58,780 bases of DNA from Chloroflexota bacterium (GCA_012799995.1 JAAZKE010000028.1:1-58780), one strand, 5' to 3'; positions 8,673 to 18,749 are shown, counted from the first letter of the stretch. Numbers and translations are program-made. The notes: generated by a model from the sequence alone, not told the origin.

Positions 8673-9524
8673 ATGAAAAAACAAAAGGAAAAATTAATGC
8701 AGATTGTCTTTCTGGTTTCTGCATGCGTCTCAATTCTTGCTGTATTCCTGATCTGCGTTTTTCTTTTTGCAAATGGCGTTCCTGCCATCACTAAAATTGG
8801 CGTTTTCAAATTCCTTTTTGGAACGACATGGCGGCCATCCAACGGCATATATGGAATTTTTCCAATGATCGTTGGCAGTATTTATGTAACTGCCGGGGCG
8901 ATTGTGATAGGAGTTCCAATTGGCATAATGACCGCACTGTATCTGGCGATGTTCTGTCCGCCAAAGGCATATAGCTTTGTCAAGCCTGCGATTGAATTGC
9001 TGGCAGGTATCCCTTCGGTTGTATACGGCTTTTTCGGTATGGTAATGATTGTTCCGATGATTCGGGATACACTCGGCGGAAATGGCAACAGTATGTTGGC
9101 TGCATCCATCCTGCTGGGAATTATGATCCTGCCGACAATCATCAATGTCAGCGAATCCGCCATTCGCGCTGTACCCGATTTCTATTATGAGGGTGGAAGG
9201 GCGCTGGGTGCCAGCCATGAAAGAACAGCCTTTACCGTGATGCTGCCTGCTGCAAAATCCGGAGTGCTGGCAGCTGTTATCCTTGGAATCGGGCGTGCAA
9301 TTGGGGAGACAATGGCTGTGATTATGGTTGCCGGGAACCAGGCGCGTATGCCAAAAGGGCTGCTTGCAGGGGTGAGGACGATGACCGCAAACATCGTAAT
9401 TGAGATGGGTTATGCAGCTGAGCTGCATCGTGAAGCGCTGATTGGGACTGCAGTGGTACTGTTTGTCTTTATTTTGATCATCAATATGTCATTCTCAGTT
9501 ATTAATCGGAAGTCGTTATCATGA
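8673..9524 (+). CDS. pstC: Phosphate ABC transporter permease PstC
   Basis: The 283-residue membrane protein forms half of the phosphate channel with PstA. It shows six hydrophobic segments and family motifs: RPSNGIYGIFPMIVGS, ELLAGIPSVVYGFFGM, the cytoplasmic coupling loop EGGRALGASHERT, and the essential IGRAIGETMAVIMVAGN near the end. I choose ATG 8673 because GAGG lies 8 bases upstream; the frame is open further up but that part falls in the hairpin. The stop overlaps the pstA start by four bases (ATGA), so the two are translationally coupled. Confidence 0.93.
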   Translation: MKKQKEKLMQIVFLVSACVSILAVFLICVFLFANGVPAITKIGVFKFLFGTTWRPSNGIYGIFPMIVGSIYVTAGAIVIGVPIGIMTALYLAMFCPPKAYSFVKPAIELLAGIPSVVYGFFGMVMIVPMIRDTLGGNGNSMLAASILLGIMILPTIINVSESAIRAVPDFYYEGGRALGASHERTAFTVMLPAAKSGVLAAVILGIGRAIGETMAVIMVAGNQARMPKGLLAGVRTMTANIVIEMGYAAELHREALIGTAVVLFVFILIINMSFSVINRKSLS

Positions 9525-10405
9525 CAGAAAACATCATAGCTCAAAAAATAAATGGAATTACCCGCGCGCAAAAAATAAAGAGTTACAGACGTGACCCTTT
9601 ATCGTTGGTGCTGCTTTTCATCGTAAATTTCAGTTCTATTTTGACGATCGCTGTTTTGGTGTTCATCATTGGGTTTATCTTAGTGCGTGGAATTCCCAAT
9701 TTGTCGCCAAAGCTGTTTGAACTCAAATATACAACTGAAAATGTCTCTCTTTTTCCTGCTTTGGTCAACACCTTGATCATCGTAGTGGTGTCTTTGATTA
9801 TCGCGGTTCCACTGGGGATATTTTCAGCAGTGTATTTGACGGAATATGCCAAAAAAGGCAGCCAACTGGTGAAAGTGATCCGCATTACTGCTGAGACCCT
9901 TTCCGGTATTCCATCAATCATTTACGGTTTATTTGGCATGCTGTTCTTTGTAATCGCATTAAAAATGGGATATTCAATTTTGTCCGGCGCCTTGACGCTG
10001 GCGATCATGATTCTGCCTTTGATCATGAGAACTACTGAAGAAGCGCTTTTGGCAGTACCCATCTCCTATCGCGAAGGCAGCTATGGATTGGGTGCGGGAA
10101 AAATGCGCACGGTTTTCAAGATTGTGCTTCCTTCTGCGATGCCTGGCATCCTGGCGGGTGTCATTCTTGGAATTGGGCGTATCGTTGGAGAGACGGCAGC
10201 GCTTATTTATACTGCCGGTTCGGTTGCCGCCATTCCCAAGTCATTGAAATCGTCAGGTCGAACGCTGGCAGTGCATATGTATGCTATTTCGACCGAAGGA
10301 ATCTATGTAAATGAGGCTTATGCGACTGCGGTCGTTCTGATTGTTGTCGTTGTGATTATCAATTGGCTGTCTACCATCAGCGCAAGAAAATTGACAAAAG
10401 GATAA
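9521..10405 (+). CDS. pstA: Phosphate ABC transporter permease PstA
   Basis: This 294-residue partner of PstC has six membrane segments after a basic cytoplasmic N-terminus. Typical PstA motifs are visible: FPALVNTLIIV, AVYLTEYAKKG, ETLSGIPSIIYGLFGM, the coupling loop EGSYGLGAGKMRT and IGRIVGETAALIYTAG. It starts inside the last codons of pstC and ends 8 bases before pstB. Confidence 0.93.
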   Translation: MTENIIAQKINGITRAQKIKSYRRDPLSLVLLFIVNFSSILTIAVLVFIIGFILVRGIPNLSPKLFELKYTTENVSLFPALVNTLIIVVVSLIIAVPLGIFSAVYLTEYAKKGSQLVKVIRITAETLSGIPSIIYGLFGMLFFVIALKMGYSILSGALTLAIMILPLIMRTTEEALLAVPISYREGSYGLGAGKMRTVFKIVLPSAMPGILAGVILGIGRIVGETAALIYTAGSVAAIPKSLKSSGRTLAVHMYAISTEGIYVNEAYATAVVLIVVVVIINWLSTISARKLTKG

Positions 10406-10413
10406 ATTGACAC

Positions 10414-11163
10414 ATGGATAAATTTACAATCGAAAACCTTGATCTTTATTACGGTAATTTTCAAGCACTGAAAAATATTAATTTTGGCATTCCAAGCAAT
10501 AAAATTACCGCTCTGATTGGGCCATCGGGCTGTGGAAAATCGACGTTGCTAAAGACCTTGAACCGGATGAACGATCTGATTGAAGATGTTACCATTACCG
10601 GGAAGATATTGCTGGATGATGAAGACATTTATGGCGCGATTGACGTGAATCTGTTGCGAAAGCGGGTTGGTATGGTGTTCCAGAAACCGAATCCTTTCCC
10701 GATGAGCGTTTACGATAATGTGGCTTATGGCCCAAGAACGCACGGTATAAAATCAAAAGCTGCACTGGATGAGATTGTTGAGAAGTCTCTTCGAGACGCT
10801 GCGATCTGGGAGGAAATGAAAGATCGCTTAAAAAGAAGCGCGCTTGGTATTTCAGGAGGTCAGCAGCAGCGTCTTTGTATTGCACGAGCACTTGCTGTCA
10901 ATCCGGAAGTGGTTTTGATGGACGAACCGACGTCTGCTCTGGATCCTATTTCTACATCAAAGATCGAAGATCTTGTCTTGGAACTCAAGAAACAATATAC
11001 TATCGTCATAGTTACACATAATATGCAGCAGGCTGTTCGTATTTCGGATAAAACAGCTTTCTTCTTATTGGGTGAAATGATCGAGTTTGGCGACACGGAA
11101 ACAGTGTTCTCTATGCCAAAGAACAAGAAAACTGAAGATTACATCACCGGGAGATTCGGATAA
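10414..11163 (+). CDS. pstB: Phosphate ABC transporter ATPase PstB
   Basis: This 249-residue nucleotide-binding subunit powers phosphate import. It has Walker [10 protein letters not shown] near residue 34, Q-loop VFQKPNPFP, signature SGGQQQR, Walker B VVLMDEP, D-loop SALDP and the H-loop histidine in VTHNM. The PstB-specific [14 protein letters not shown] stretch is present. Its TAA stop shares an A with the phoU ATG. Confidence 0.95.
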   Translation: MDKFTIENLDLYYGNFQALKNINFGIPSNKITALIGPSGCGKSTLLKTLNRMNDLIEDVTITGKILLDDEDIYGAIDVNLLRKRVGMVFQKPNPFPMSVYDNVAYGPRTHGIKSKAALDEIVEKSLRDAAIWEEMKDRLKRSALGISGGQQQRLCIARALAVNPEVVLMDEPTSALDPISTSKIEDLVLELKKQYTIVIVTHNMQQAVRISDKTAFFLLGEMIEFGDTETVFSMPKNKKTEDYITGRFG

Positions 11164-11825
11164 TGAGAGTAAGATTTGATGAACAACTTGAACTATTGAA
11201 TTCTGAATTAATTAAAATGGGAGGACTCTGCGAAGAGGTAATCTTCAAAGCAGCTACAGCCATGCTCAAAGGAGATCCTGAGCTCGCATTGGAAGTGATT
11301 CCGATTGACCAGGAAATCGACCGTAAAGAGCACGATATCGAGAACCTTTGTCTCAAATTGCTGCTGCAACAACAACCGGTTGCGAAAGATCTGCGGCTTG
11401 TATCGGCAGCCTTGAAGATGGTGACGGATATGGAGCGGATCGGAGACCAGGCGGCGGACATCGCGGAGATTGTACGGATGGACAATATCCCATTCGATAA
11501 TAACAATCCCTATATTCGCGATATGGCAAATGCTACTGTTTACATGGTCAACAACAGCATTAACGCATTTGTACACCGTGACCTCGAAATGGCGCATGCG
11601 GTAATAGCATACGATGACATTGTTGATGATTTATTCAACAAAATCAAAGTCGAGCTGATTCAGAAGATTTCCGCTTGCGACATTACCGGGCTGGAAGACA
11701 ATTTTGGGGAAATCGCGATCGACATGCTGATGGTGGCAAAATACTTCGAACGGATTGGTGATCATGCTGTAAATATTGCGGAATGGGTCGAGTTCGCGAT
11801 CACTGGTCATTTGAAAGATACGTAG
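11163..11825 (+). CDS. phoU: Phosphate signalling protein PhoU
   Basis: The 220-residue all-helical protein is two copies of the PhoU repeat. It carries the metal-cluster-type motifs ERIGDQAADIAE near residue 95 and ERIGDHAVNIAEW near residue 200, plus DLRLVSAALKMVTD. PhoU links the PstSCAB transporter to the sensor kinase and represses the regulon when phosphate is plentiful. Its place between pstB and the two-component genes fits this role. The start overlaps the pstB stop by one base. Confidence 0.95.
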   Translation: MRVRFDEQLELLNSELIKMGGLCEEVIFKAATAMLKGDPELALEVIPIDQEIDRKEHDIENLCLKLLLQQQPVAKDLRLVSAALKMVTDMERIGDQAADIAEIVRMDNIPFDNNNPYIRDMANATVYMVNNSINAFVHRDLEMAHAVIAYDDIVDDLFNKIKVELIQKISACDITGLEDNFGEIAIDMLMVAKYFERIGDHAVNIAEWVEFAITGHLKDT

Positions 11826-11829
11826 AAAT

Positions 11830-12501
11830 ATGATTTATTGCGTTGAAGACAATAACGAAATTCGCGAGCTCATTCTCTATACGTTGCAGATGACCGGTTT
11901 TGAAGCCAAGGGGTTTGCAAACGGGAATGATTTTTTCGCGGACTTAAAAAATGATGTGCCTGAACTGGTTTTGCTTGATATTATGCTCCCGGGAGAAAAT
12001 GGGTTGCAAATTTTGAAACGGTTGCGCAATACAAGAGCAACTGAAAAAGTGCCGGTGATTATGATAACGGCCAAAACAACTGAATATGATAAGGTACTTG
12101 GACTGGACAGCGGTGCTGATGACTATCTGTCGAAACCATTTGGCATGATGGAACTGGTTGCGCGCGTGAAAGCGGTTTTACGACGTAGCGAGCCTCAAGT
12201 CAAAGCGGGTGAAATCACCGTTGGTGACTTGACAATCAATCAGGATGAACATCGCGTCCTCAGTAAAGGTGAGGAAATCCCTTTGACACCAAAAGAGTTC
12301 GCGTTATTACACTATCTGGTTGAAAACCGAGGGATTGTGATGACCCGGGAGAAGCTTCTTTCCGAAGTCTGGGGATTTGATTTCTATGGTGAAACCCGGA
12401 CAGTGGATGCTCATATTCGTTCACTTCGAATGAAGCTTGGGGAAATCGGTTCCATGATTGAAACCGTACGCGGAATAGGGTACCGCATCGAAAAAGCATG
12501 A
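11830..12501 (+). CDS. PhoB/PhoP-type response regulator
   Basis: This 223-residue OmpR-class regulator has a receiver domain (1-120; acidic pocket EDNN, phospho-acceptor D50 in LLDIMLPG, threonine in MITAK and lysine in LSKPFG) and a C-terminal winged helix (about 130-223; PLTPKEFALLHYL, DFYGETRTVDAHIRSLRMKLG). It most likely binds the TTTACA repeats before pstS. It lies 4 bases after phoU, and its stop overlaps the kinase start (ATGA). Confidence 0.88.
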   Translation: MIYCVEDNNEIRELILYTLQMTGFEAKGFANGNDFFADLKNDVPELVLLDIMLPGENGLQILKRLRNTRATEKVPVIMITAKTTEYDKVLGLDSGADDYLSKPFGMMELVARVKAVLRRSEPQVKAGEITVGDLTINQDEHRVLSKGEEIPLTPKEFALLHYLVENRGIVMTREKLLSEVWGFDFYGETRTVDAHIRSLRMKLGEIGSMIETVRGIGYRIEKA

Positions 12502-14219
12502 TCAAACGCAAGATCTTTACCAATCTTTTCCTGCTCTCAATCTTATCGATTCTTCTAACATCGTTGTTAATCTCGTTATTGTACTTTAACAATTCAACTG
12601 AGACGATGAAAGTAAATCTTCGCAACAATGCTAATTTCATCGCGGATCTATTGAACGTTGATGGTTATAGCGTGCTTGAGAAAATTCCGAATAGGGCTAA
12701 AACAGATCGTATAACCATTGTTGATCCTTCTGGAAAAGCTTTATACGATAACCGTAAATCTGTATCCAATCTGACAGATCATTCAAGTCGATCGGAAATC
12801 ATTCAAGCACTCGAAAAAGGAATTGGTGAGAGCAGGCGAATTTCTGATACCACATCCAAAGACACCTTTTATTACGCGATTAAGTTGAAAGATGGCAATA
12901 TTTTCCGTGTTTCCCGGGATTACCCGGATTTTATAAAATCTTTTCTGGCAAGTATTCCATTATTGGCTTTGATCGCGATATTTGTTACGATGATTTCGCT
13001 GTTTCTGGCGCGACGTCAGTCCAATGCCATTGTCGATCCATTGAACAATCTCGATCTCGAACAGCCGATGGCTAATAACATCTACGATGAAATTGCACCA
13101 TTGATCAGCCGTATCTCAGACCAACAGAATCAGATCAAGCTTCACATGACCGAATTGCAGGAAAAGCAAACCGAGTTTAATTCGGTTGTCAGCAACATGA
13201 AGGAAGGCTTGATTTTACTAAATCAAAATGCCAATATTCTGACGATCAATGAAAGTGCACGATCAATCTTCGCCGCTGAACCCGGTAACTATTTGGGAAG
13301 GAAGATTTTCGTACTGCATCGCAGCTCCGCGCTTCAAAATCTGATTGAGAGCGCGCTGGAAGGGAACCCGCGAGAGGATGTTTTGACCATCGACGGACAT
13401 CACTATCAGTTCCTGGTCAATCCAGTCAGTGCGGAAGATAAAATTAAAGGCGTGGTGTTGATTATCCTTGATATAACTGATAAAGAGGAGGCCGAAGCTC
13501 GCCGGCGGGAATTTACCGGAAACGTATCGCATGAACTCAAAACTCCTTTGACTTCGATTCGTGGATACGCCGAAATTATTCATAATGGTCTGGTTAAATC
13601 TGAGGACATCCCCTCATTCAGCGGCAGAATCTACAGTGAAGCAGACCGAATGCTGACAATGGTGAATGACATTATGACACTATCCCATCTGGATGAGGAT
13701 TTGCCCGATCTGCGAACTGAGACAGTCGACTTGTTGCCGGTGATACAGGATGTGAGTGAGCGAATGAAGCCGATGGCGGCTGGGAATCAAATCAGGCTGA
13801 TTGTTGACGGTGAAAACTTCCAGATCAAAGGCATTCGTCAACTGATTGATGAAATGATCTTTAATATTCTTGATAACGCAATTAAGTACAATCGGCCGGG
13901 TGGATCCGTCAGAATTATGTTGAATTCCGACGCAAATTATGGCAAAGTGCGCATCACTGACACCGGTATTGGAATCGCCAGAGAAGAACAGGAACGTGTT
14001 TTTGAACGTTTTTATCGTGTTGACAAAAGCCACTCCCGTGATTCAGGGGGAACGGGTTTAGGATTATCAATTGTCAAGCATATAGCGAAAATTCACCGAG
14101 CGAAGCTGGAGCTGGACAGTCAGGTGGATATAGGCACCAGTATCACGATCCTGTTTCCCAAGGAACAGCTCGCCTCTGTTGATATCTCCCTTGAGCCAGG
14201 GTTAGAAGGATCAGAATAA
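12498..14219 (+). CDS. PhoR-type membrane histidine kinase
   Basis: The 573-residue kinase has a first membrane helix at about 10-28, an extracellular sensor region of about 125 residues, a second helix at about 155-175, a PAS-like domain near 215-330 and a kinase core. The phospho-accepting histidine is H345 in NVSHELKTPLTSIRGYAE. The ATP-binding domain shows the N-box NILDNAIKYN, G1 DTGIGI, F-box ERFYRVDKS and G2 GGTGLGLSIVKHI. The architecture is that of Gram-positive PhoR/WalK rather than the short E. coli PhoR. It is the last gene of the pst-pho operon and is followed by a terminator. Confidence 0.88.
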   Translation: MIKRKIFTNLFLLSILSILLTSLLISLLYFNNSTETMKVNLRNNANFIADLLNVDGYSVLEKIPNRAKTDRITIVDPSGKALYDNRKSVSNLTDHSSRSEIIQALEKGIGESRRISDTTSKDTFYYAIKLKDGNIFRVSRDYPDFIKSFLASIPLLALIAIFVTMISLFLARRQSNAIVDPLNNLDLEQPMANNIYDEIAPLISRISDQQNQIKLHMTELQEKQTEFNSVVSNMKEGLILLNQNANILTINESARSIFAAEPGNYLGRKIFVLHRSSALQNLIESALEGNPREDVLTIDGHHYQFLVNPVSAEDKIKGVVLIILDITDKEEAEARRREFTGNVSHELKTPLTSIRGYAEIIHNGLVKSEDIPSFSGRIYSEADRMLTMVNDIMTLSHLDEDLPDLRTETVDLLPVIQDVSERMKPMAAGNQIRLIVDGENFQIKGIRQLIDEMIFNILDNAIKYNRPGGSVRIMLNSDANYGKVRITDTGIGIAREEQERVFERFYRVDKSHSRDSGGTGLGLSIVKHIAKIHRAKLELDSQVDIGTSITILFPKEQLASVDISLEPGLEGSE

Positions 14220-14260
14220 GCACAATTATTTATTAGCAATTTAATAGATCGAAACAATTG

Positions 14261-14290
14261 GGGCAGGCTCAAAGGGATATGAGTCTGCTC
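14261..14290 (+). terminator. Terminator of the pst-pho operon
   Basis: A 10-bp stem with two G-U pairs (14261-14270 with 14281-14290, 10-base loop) lies about 40 bases after the kinase stop. It is followed by a modest T-rich stretch (TTGCTTT). Confidence 0.65.
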
Positions 14291-14505
14291 TTGCTTTAAA
14301 AACTCCATTCATAAATTTGATTGTTGATTATAAAAAGATAGATTATATATCAACTTTATAAATAGATTATGATAAATGGATAAGAAATTCCTATAAGCTA
14401 TGCTTGGTGTAAGTGTTTAGACAGCTTCAAGCGTTTGTTTAAGACCGGTATGATAAAATTAAGACAAATTTATACGAAAAATATGAAAAAAAGGGAGTGA
14501 AGTCA

Positions 14506-17217
14506 ATGTCCGAACGGAAATGGGTTTATTTATTCAATGAAGTTGACCAGGCTGAAGCTAACAGTGGCGGCAGCTGGGACAAAGTGCGCGGTTTATTAGG
14601 TGGCAAGGGGGCCAACCTTGCGGATATGACCAGAATTGGTGTACCTGTACCTCCCGGGTTCACCGTTACCACAGAAGCCTGTAATGTCTATTCAGATACA
14701 GGAAAATTCCCTGAAGGATTGTGGGAACAAATGCTGGAAGCGCTGGCAGTTGTTGAAAAACAAGCTGGCAAAAAATTCGGCGATCGCAATAATCCTTTAT
14801 TGCTCTCCTGCCGATCCGGTGCAAAATTCTCGATGCCCGGTATGATGGACACTGTTTTGAATATCGGCTTGAACGATGATACCGCTGCTGCAATGGCAGA
14901 GCTCACAGGCAATAAACGATTTGTCTATGATTCCTATCGCCGCTTGATTCACATGTTCGGCTCGGTTGTAATGGAAATTCCGGATGAAGTTTTTGAAGAA
15001 CCTCTTGAAGCCTACAAAGTCAACAAAGATTACAAAGCTGACACTGAAATGACCGCCGAAGACTGGGAAGAGATTGCTAATCAATACAAAGCTGCTGTCA
15101 AATCCTACATAAAGAAGGACTTCCCTCAGGATGCTTACGAACAGGTAAAACTGGCGACAGAAGCAGTGTTCCGATCCTGGAATGGAAAACGTGCAATAGA
15201 CTATCGAAGAGCTGAAAATATTTCTGACAGTCTTGGTACAGCCGTTAATATCCAGACAATGGTGTTCGGTAATATGGGGAATGACTCCGGTACTGGTGTG
15301 GCTTTCACACGGAACCCTCTGGATGGAACCAACCATATCTTCGGTGAATATCTGCTGAATGCACAGGGCGAAGACGTTGTTGCCGGTATCCGCAACGCAG
15401 AAAATCTTGATACCTTAAAAGACGTTATGCCTGATATCTATAATCAGTTCCTGGATCTGACCAAGAAGCTGGAAAAGCATTACAAAGATATGCAGGATGT
15501 TGAATTTACTTTCGAACGCGGAAAATTCTGGATGCTTCAGACTCGAAATGGCAAGCGTACTGCAAAAGCAGAAGTCGCGATTGCAGTTCAGATGGTTAAT
15601 GAAGGTCTGATCGACAAAAAGACCGCGGTAAAACGCGTAACCCCGAAACAGATTGACGCTTTGCTGCATCCTCAATTCGACCAGAAAGTAATTGCAGCCA
15701 CCAAGCCATTTGCCCAAGGTGTCAACGCATCTCCTGGTGCTGCAGTCGGTCAGATTTATTTTGACGCTGACAAAGTTGTTGAAATGAAAGAGACCTACAA
15801 CACAGACTGTATCATGGTCCGCCAGTTCACAAAACCGGATGATGTCCATGGTATGCTTTCCGCGAAAGGCATCCTGACCTCTGAGGGTGGTGCTACATCT
15901 CATGCTGCGGTCGTTGCACGCCAGTTTGGCGTACCCTGCGTTGTCGGTGCATCGATGATTTCTATCGATATGGAGAAGAAAACGTTGACTGTTGGAGACT
16001 TGGTTCTGAATGAAGGTGATTGGGTTTCCGTAGATGGTTCAACCGGTAAAGCTTACGCTGGCAAGATGAATGTGGTCGTCCCCAACATCGATGAGATGGA
16101 AGATCTGCATACCATTCTGACCTGGGCAGATGAAATCGCCCGCATGGAAGTTTGGACGAATGCAGATAATCCACGTGATGCTTTACGCGCCCGCTCATTC
16201 GGCGCAAAGGGTATTGGTCTCTGCCGAACCGAGCATATGTTCTTTGATCCTGAACGTTTGCCGATCATGCAGCGCATGATTCTGGCGAAAAACATAGAAG
16301 ACCGCGTTGAAGCTCTGAATGAATTGTTACCCTTCCAGCGTGCTGACTTCGATGGCTTGTTCGAAGCCATGACTGACCTGCCGGTAATCATCCGCCTGGT
16401 TGACCCGCCACTGCACGAATTCCTGCCATCTGCTGATGAAATTCAGGAACAGATCATTACAAAACGGATCGACAAGATATCTGACTATGTTAATGGCAAA
16501 CTGCATGACAAAGAATTATCCGAACTGGAAAATATGAAGAAGGAAGTTGATAAGCTTCATGAATCCAACCCGATGATGGGGCTGCGCGGTATTCGTTTGA
16601 GCATCGTGATGCCTGAAATCGTTGAAATGCAGGTTCGGGCGATCTTTGAAGCTGCCTGTGATGTCAAACTGCGCGGTTTCAACCCGAAACCGGAAATCAT
16701 GATCCCGTTGACTGGCCATGTGAACGAACTGAAGAAAGTTCAACCGCGCCTGGTTGAGATTGCAAAAGAGGTGATGAGCGAGAAAAACGTTGAAGTCGAT
16801 TATCTGTTTGGAACGATGATCGAAATCCCGCGTGCAGCTGTTACCGCTGACGAAATCGCTGAAGTTGCACAGTTCTTCTCCTTTGGTACCAATGACTTGA
16901 CCCAGATGGCCTTTGGGTACAGCCGTGATGACGCTGAGCGCTCCTTCCTGGTTGACTACATTGATAAAGGAATTCTCCCTGAGAATCCATTCCAGTCAAT
17001 TGACCGCAAGGGTGTTGGTAAGCTGATGAAGATGGCTATCGATGATGGTCGAGCAGTCAACCCGGATCTGGCGGTCGGTATCTGCGGCGAACATGGTGGT
17101 GATCCGAGTTCAATCGAGTGGTGCCATATCATCGGCAATGACTATGTCAGCTGCTCCCCGTTCCGGGTCCCTGTTGCCAGACTGGCAGCAGCCCATGCAG
17201 CGATCGATAACGACTAA
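14506..17217 (+). CDS. ppdK: Pyruvate, phosphate dikinase
   Basis: The 903-residue enzyme interconverts pyruvate, ATP and phosphate with PEP, AMP and pyrophosphate; in anaerobes it works in glycolysis or gluconeogenesis. The N-terminal ATP-grasp part has GGKGANLADMTRIGVPVPPGF and SCRSGAKFSMPGMMDTVLN. The swivelling domain carries the catalytic histidine in GGATSHAAVVARQ near residue 455. The PEP barrel has GIGLCRTEHMF, FGTNDLTQM and the catalytic cysteine in GICGEHGGDP near 865. Length equals the family norm. ATG 14506 is preferred because AAGGGAG lies 8 bases upstream. It is monocistronic, with a terminator on both sides. A weak promoter candidate (TTCAAG-N17-TATGAT, 14426-14454) lies upstream. 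Confidence 0.96.
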   Translation: MSERKWVYLFNEVDQAEANSGGSWDKVRGLLGGKGANLADMTRIGVPVPPGFTVTTEACNVYSDTGKFPEGLWEQMLEALAVVEKQAGKKFGDRNNPLLLSCRSGAKFSMPGMMDTVLNIGLNDDTAAAMAELTGNKRFVYDSYRRLIHMFGSVVMEIPDEVFEEPLEAYKVNKDYKADTEMTAEDWEEIANQYKAAVKSYIKKDFPQDAYEQVKLATEAVFRSWNGKRAIDYRRAENISDSLGTAVNIQTMVFGNMGNDSGTGVAFTRNPLDGTNHIFGEYLLNAQGEDVVAGIRNAENLDTLKDVMPDIYNQFLDLTKKLEKHYKDMQDVEFTFERGKFWMLQTRNGKRTAKAEVAIAVQMVNEGLIDKKTAVKRVTPKQIDALLHPQFDQKVIAATKPFAQGVNASPGAAVGQIYFDADKVVEMKETYNTDCIMVRQFTKPDDVHGMLSAKGILTSEGGATSHAAVVARQFGVPCVVGASMISIDMEKKTLTVGDLVLNEGDWVSVDGSTGKAYAGKMNVVVPNIDEMEDLHTILTWADEIARMEVWTNADNPRDALRARSFGAKGIGLCRTEHMFFDPERLPIMQRMILAKNIEDRVEALNELLPFQRADFDGLFEAMTDLPVIIRLVDPPLHEFLPSADEIQEQIITKRIDKISDYVNGKLHDKELSELENMKKEVDKLHESNPMMGLRGIRLSIVMPEIVEMQVRAIFEAACDVKLRGFNPKPEIMIPLTGHVNELKKVQPRLVEIAKEVMSEKNVEVDYLFGTMIEIPRAAVTADEIAEVAQFFSFGTNDLTQMAFGYSRDDAERSFLVDYIDKGILPENPFQSIDRKGVGKLMKMAIDDGRAVNPDLAVGICGEHGGDPSSIEWCHIIGNDYVSCSPFRVPVARLAAAHAAIDND

Positions 17218-17242
17218 GATTTTCGTCACTTAGAACAAAATA

Positions 17243-17277
17243 AAAAAGGTCAGGATAGTTTTATTCCTGACCTTTTT
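17243..17277. terminator. Bidirectional terminator between ppdK and the pyrimidine cluster
   Basis: A perfect 13-bp stem (17243-17255 with 17265-17277), GC core and A/T flanks, lies between the ppdK stop and the convergent amidohydrolase stop. It can end both transcripts. Confidence 0.88.
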
Positions 17278-17296
17278 ATAATCCTTGAATTGGGGT

Positions 17297-18691
17297 TTAC
17301 ATCGCGATAAAATTTCCGAACGGTTCGGTAACAATCTCGCCATTTTTAGCGATTGTTTTACCCCGTAAGATGGTTTGAACAGGCTTCCCCTGGAGATGCC
17401 ATTGATTGTAGGGAGATGATTTTACCCGTGAGTGCAGCTTGCGCTCATCGATTTGAAATTCAACGTTCGGGTCTACCAGCACCAGGTCTGCATCCGAGCC
17501 AACCTGGATTGCGCCTTTGCGGGGATATAGACCGAATATTTTCGCCTGATTTTCTGACAACAGCGCAGCGAGGTTATTGAGTGTCATTCTGCCACGGTTC
17601 ATCTCAGTCAGCATGAGCGATGCGCTGACTTCAATGCTGCTGATACCTGCTGGTGCAACCAGTAGCGGAAGATTGTTCTCTTCAATGGTATGTGGTGCGT
17701 GATCGGCACAGATAAAATCAATCGTTCCGTCTGATACCCCTTCCCACAGTCGATCCTGGTCTGCCTGCTCCCGCACCAGTGGAAAACATTTCATCTTCGA
17801 TCCCAGGCGATCAAAATCTTTATTAGTAAGCTCCAGATAATGTGGGCAGGTTTCTGCGCTGAGATTTAACCCTGCAAGCTTCGCCTGCATGATTAAATCA
17901 ACGCATTCCTTCGCTGAAACGTGACAAATATGCAGTGGCATGTCAAAAAGCGCTGCCAGGTGAATTACAGTTTGGGTTATGGTCAATTCCGACAAGGCCG
18001 GGCGGGCTTTCAGGAATGCGTCGTAACTGTGATCAGCTGACTTTTCAAATTCATCCATCAATAACTTGAGCAAATGGAAATTTTCGGCGTGCAGCCCTAA
18101 TACTTTACCGGTCTTGGCGACTTCGCGAATGATCTGAAACAGAGCGCTGCCATCGATTGGCGGCAGTACATCTTGCATGGAAGGATCGTATTTATAGACC
18201 AACTGACTGGTTTCTTTTTTGATCGCATACCCTTCAAATATTTTGAAAGCGACTACACCTGCCTGATTTAATGCAGGAATCTCAGCCAGATTCTCAAATC
18301 CCAGACACATCCCCCAGACACAATAGTCAATATAAGCTTTGGGGGTGACGGTTTCGATGAAGGAATTGAGATTGGCGACATCGGTGATTGCCGGATTACA
18401 GTTGGGCATCTCAAAAATCGTCGTATACCCACCGACTGCGCCGGCAGCCGTTGCGTAATCAAATCCTTCTTTATAATGTGGTCCGTCCTTGCCATCACGC
18501 GTGTGGGCGTGGGTTTCGATGAAACCGGGCAAAATCATCAAACCGCTCGCATCTGTGATTTCGTTGCTATCTCCGTCTAATATCTCATTGGTAATAGCGG
18601 CAATCTTTTCATCTTTGATATAGATATTTGCCGGATAAGAGATCTCCGGTGTAACGATCGTTCCATTTTTGATAACGTGGTCCCAGGTCAT
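17297..18691 (-). CDS. Dihydroorotase-like cyclic amidohydrolase
   Basis: This 464-residue zinc amidohydrolase belongs to the dihydroorotase/allantoinase/hydantoinase branch. Metal-site residues are visible: H-x-H in ETHAHTRD (about 60), the carboxylated lysine in VAFKIFEG (about 150), histidines in GLHAEN and HICHVSAKE, and the aspartate in ADHAPHT. The arginine after HxHT and the asparagine in EMPN match the substrate-carboxylate contacts of dihydroorotase. The tail SPYNQWHLQGK resembles allantoinase. I start at ATG 18691, which has AGGAG at 5 bases; the upstream frame runs into a hairpin. Neighbouring carbamate kinase, aspartate carbamoyltransferase and dihydroorotate dehydrogenase favour dihydroorotate as substrate, in either direction. 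Confidence 0.8.
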   Translation of the reverse strand: MTWDHVIKNGTIVTPEISYPANIYIKDEKIAAITNEILDGDSNEITDASGLMILPGFIETHAHTRDGKDGPHYKEGFDYATAAGAVGGYTTIFEMPNCNPAITDVANLNSFIETVTPKAYIDYCVWGMCLGFENLAEIPALNQAGVVAFKIFEGYAIKKETSQLVYKYDPSMQDVLPPIDGSALFQIIREVAKTGKVLGLHAENFHLLKLLMDEFEKSADHSYDAFLKARPALSELTITQTVIHLAALFDMPLHICHVSAKECVDLIMQAKLAGLNLSAETCPHYLELTNKDFDRLGSKMKCFPLVREQADQDRLWEGVSDGTIDFICADHAPHTIEENNLPLLVAPAGISSIEVSASLMLTEMNRGRMTLNNLAALLSENQAKIFGLYPRKGAIQVGSDADLVLVDPNVEFQIDERKLHSRVKSSPYNQWHLQGKPVQTILRGKTIAKNGEIVTEPFGNFIAM

Positions 18692-18706
18692 GCAACTCCT
18701 TAAATA

Positions 18707-18737
18707 AAAAGAGGTTTTGAAGCCCAAAACCTCTTTT
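18707..18737 (-). terminator. Hairpin between carbamate kinase and amidohydrolase genes
   Basis: A perfect 13-bp stem (18707-18719 with 18725-18737, loop of 5) has a T-run on the minus strand. It lies 12 bases after the carbamate kinase stop and just before the amidohydrolase ribosome site. It may be a partial terminator that lowers amidohydrolase expression. Confidence 0.75.
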
Positions 18738-18749
18738 CGATTTTCCTTA

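Noticed and set aside
18692..18727. Longer N-terminus for the dihydroorotase-like protein
   Set aside because: The extra codons overlap a 13-bp terminator-like stem and have no ribosome site, whereas ATG 18691 has AGGAG.
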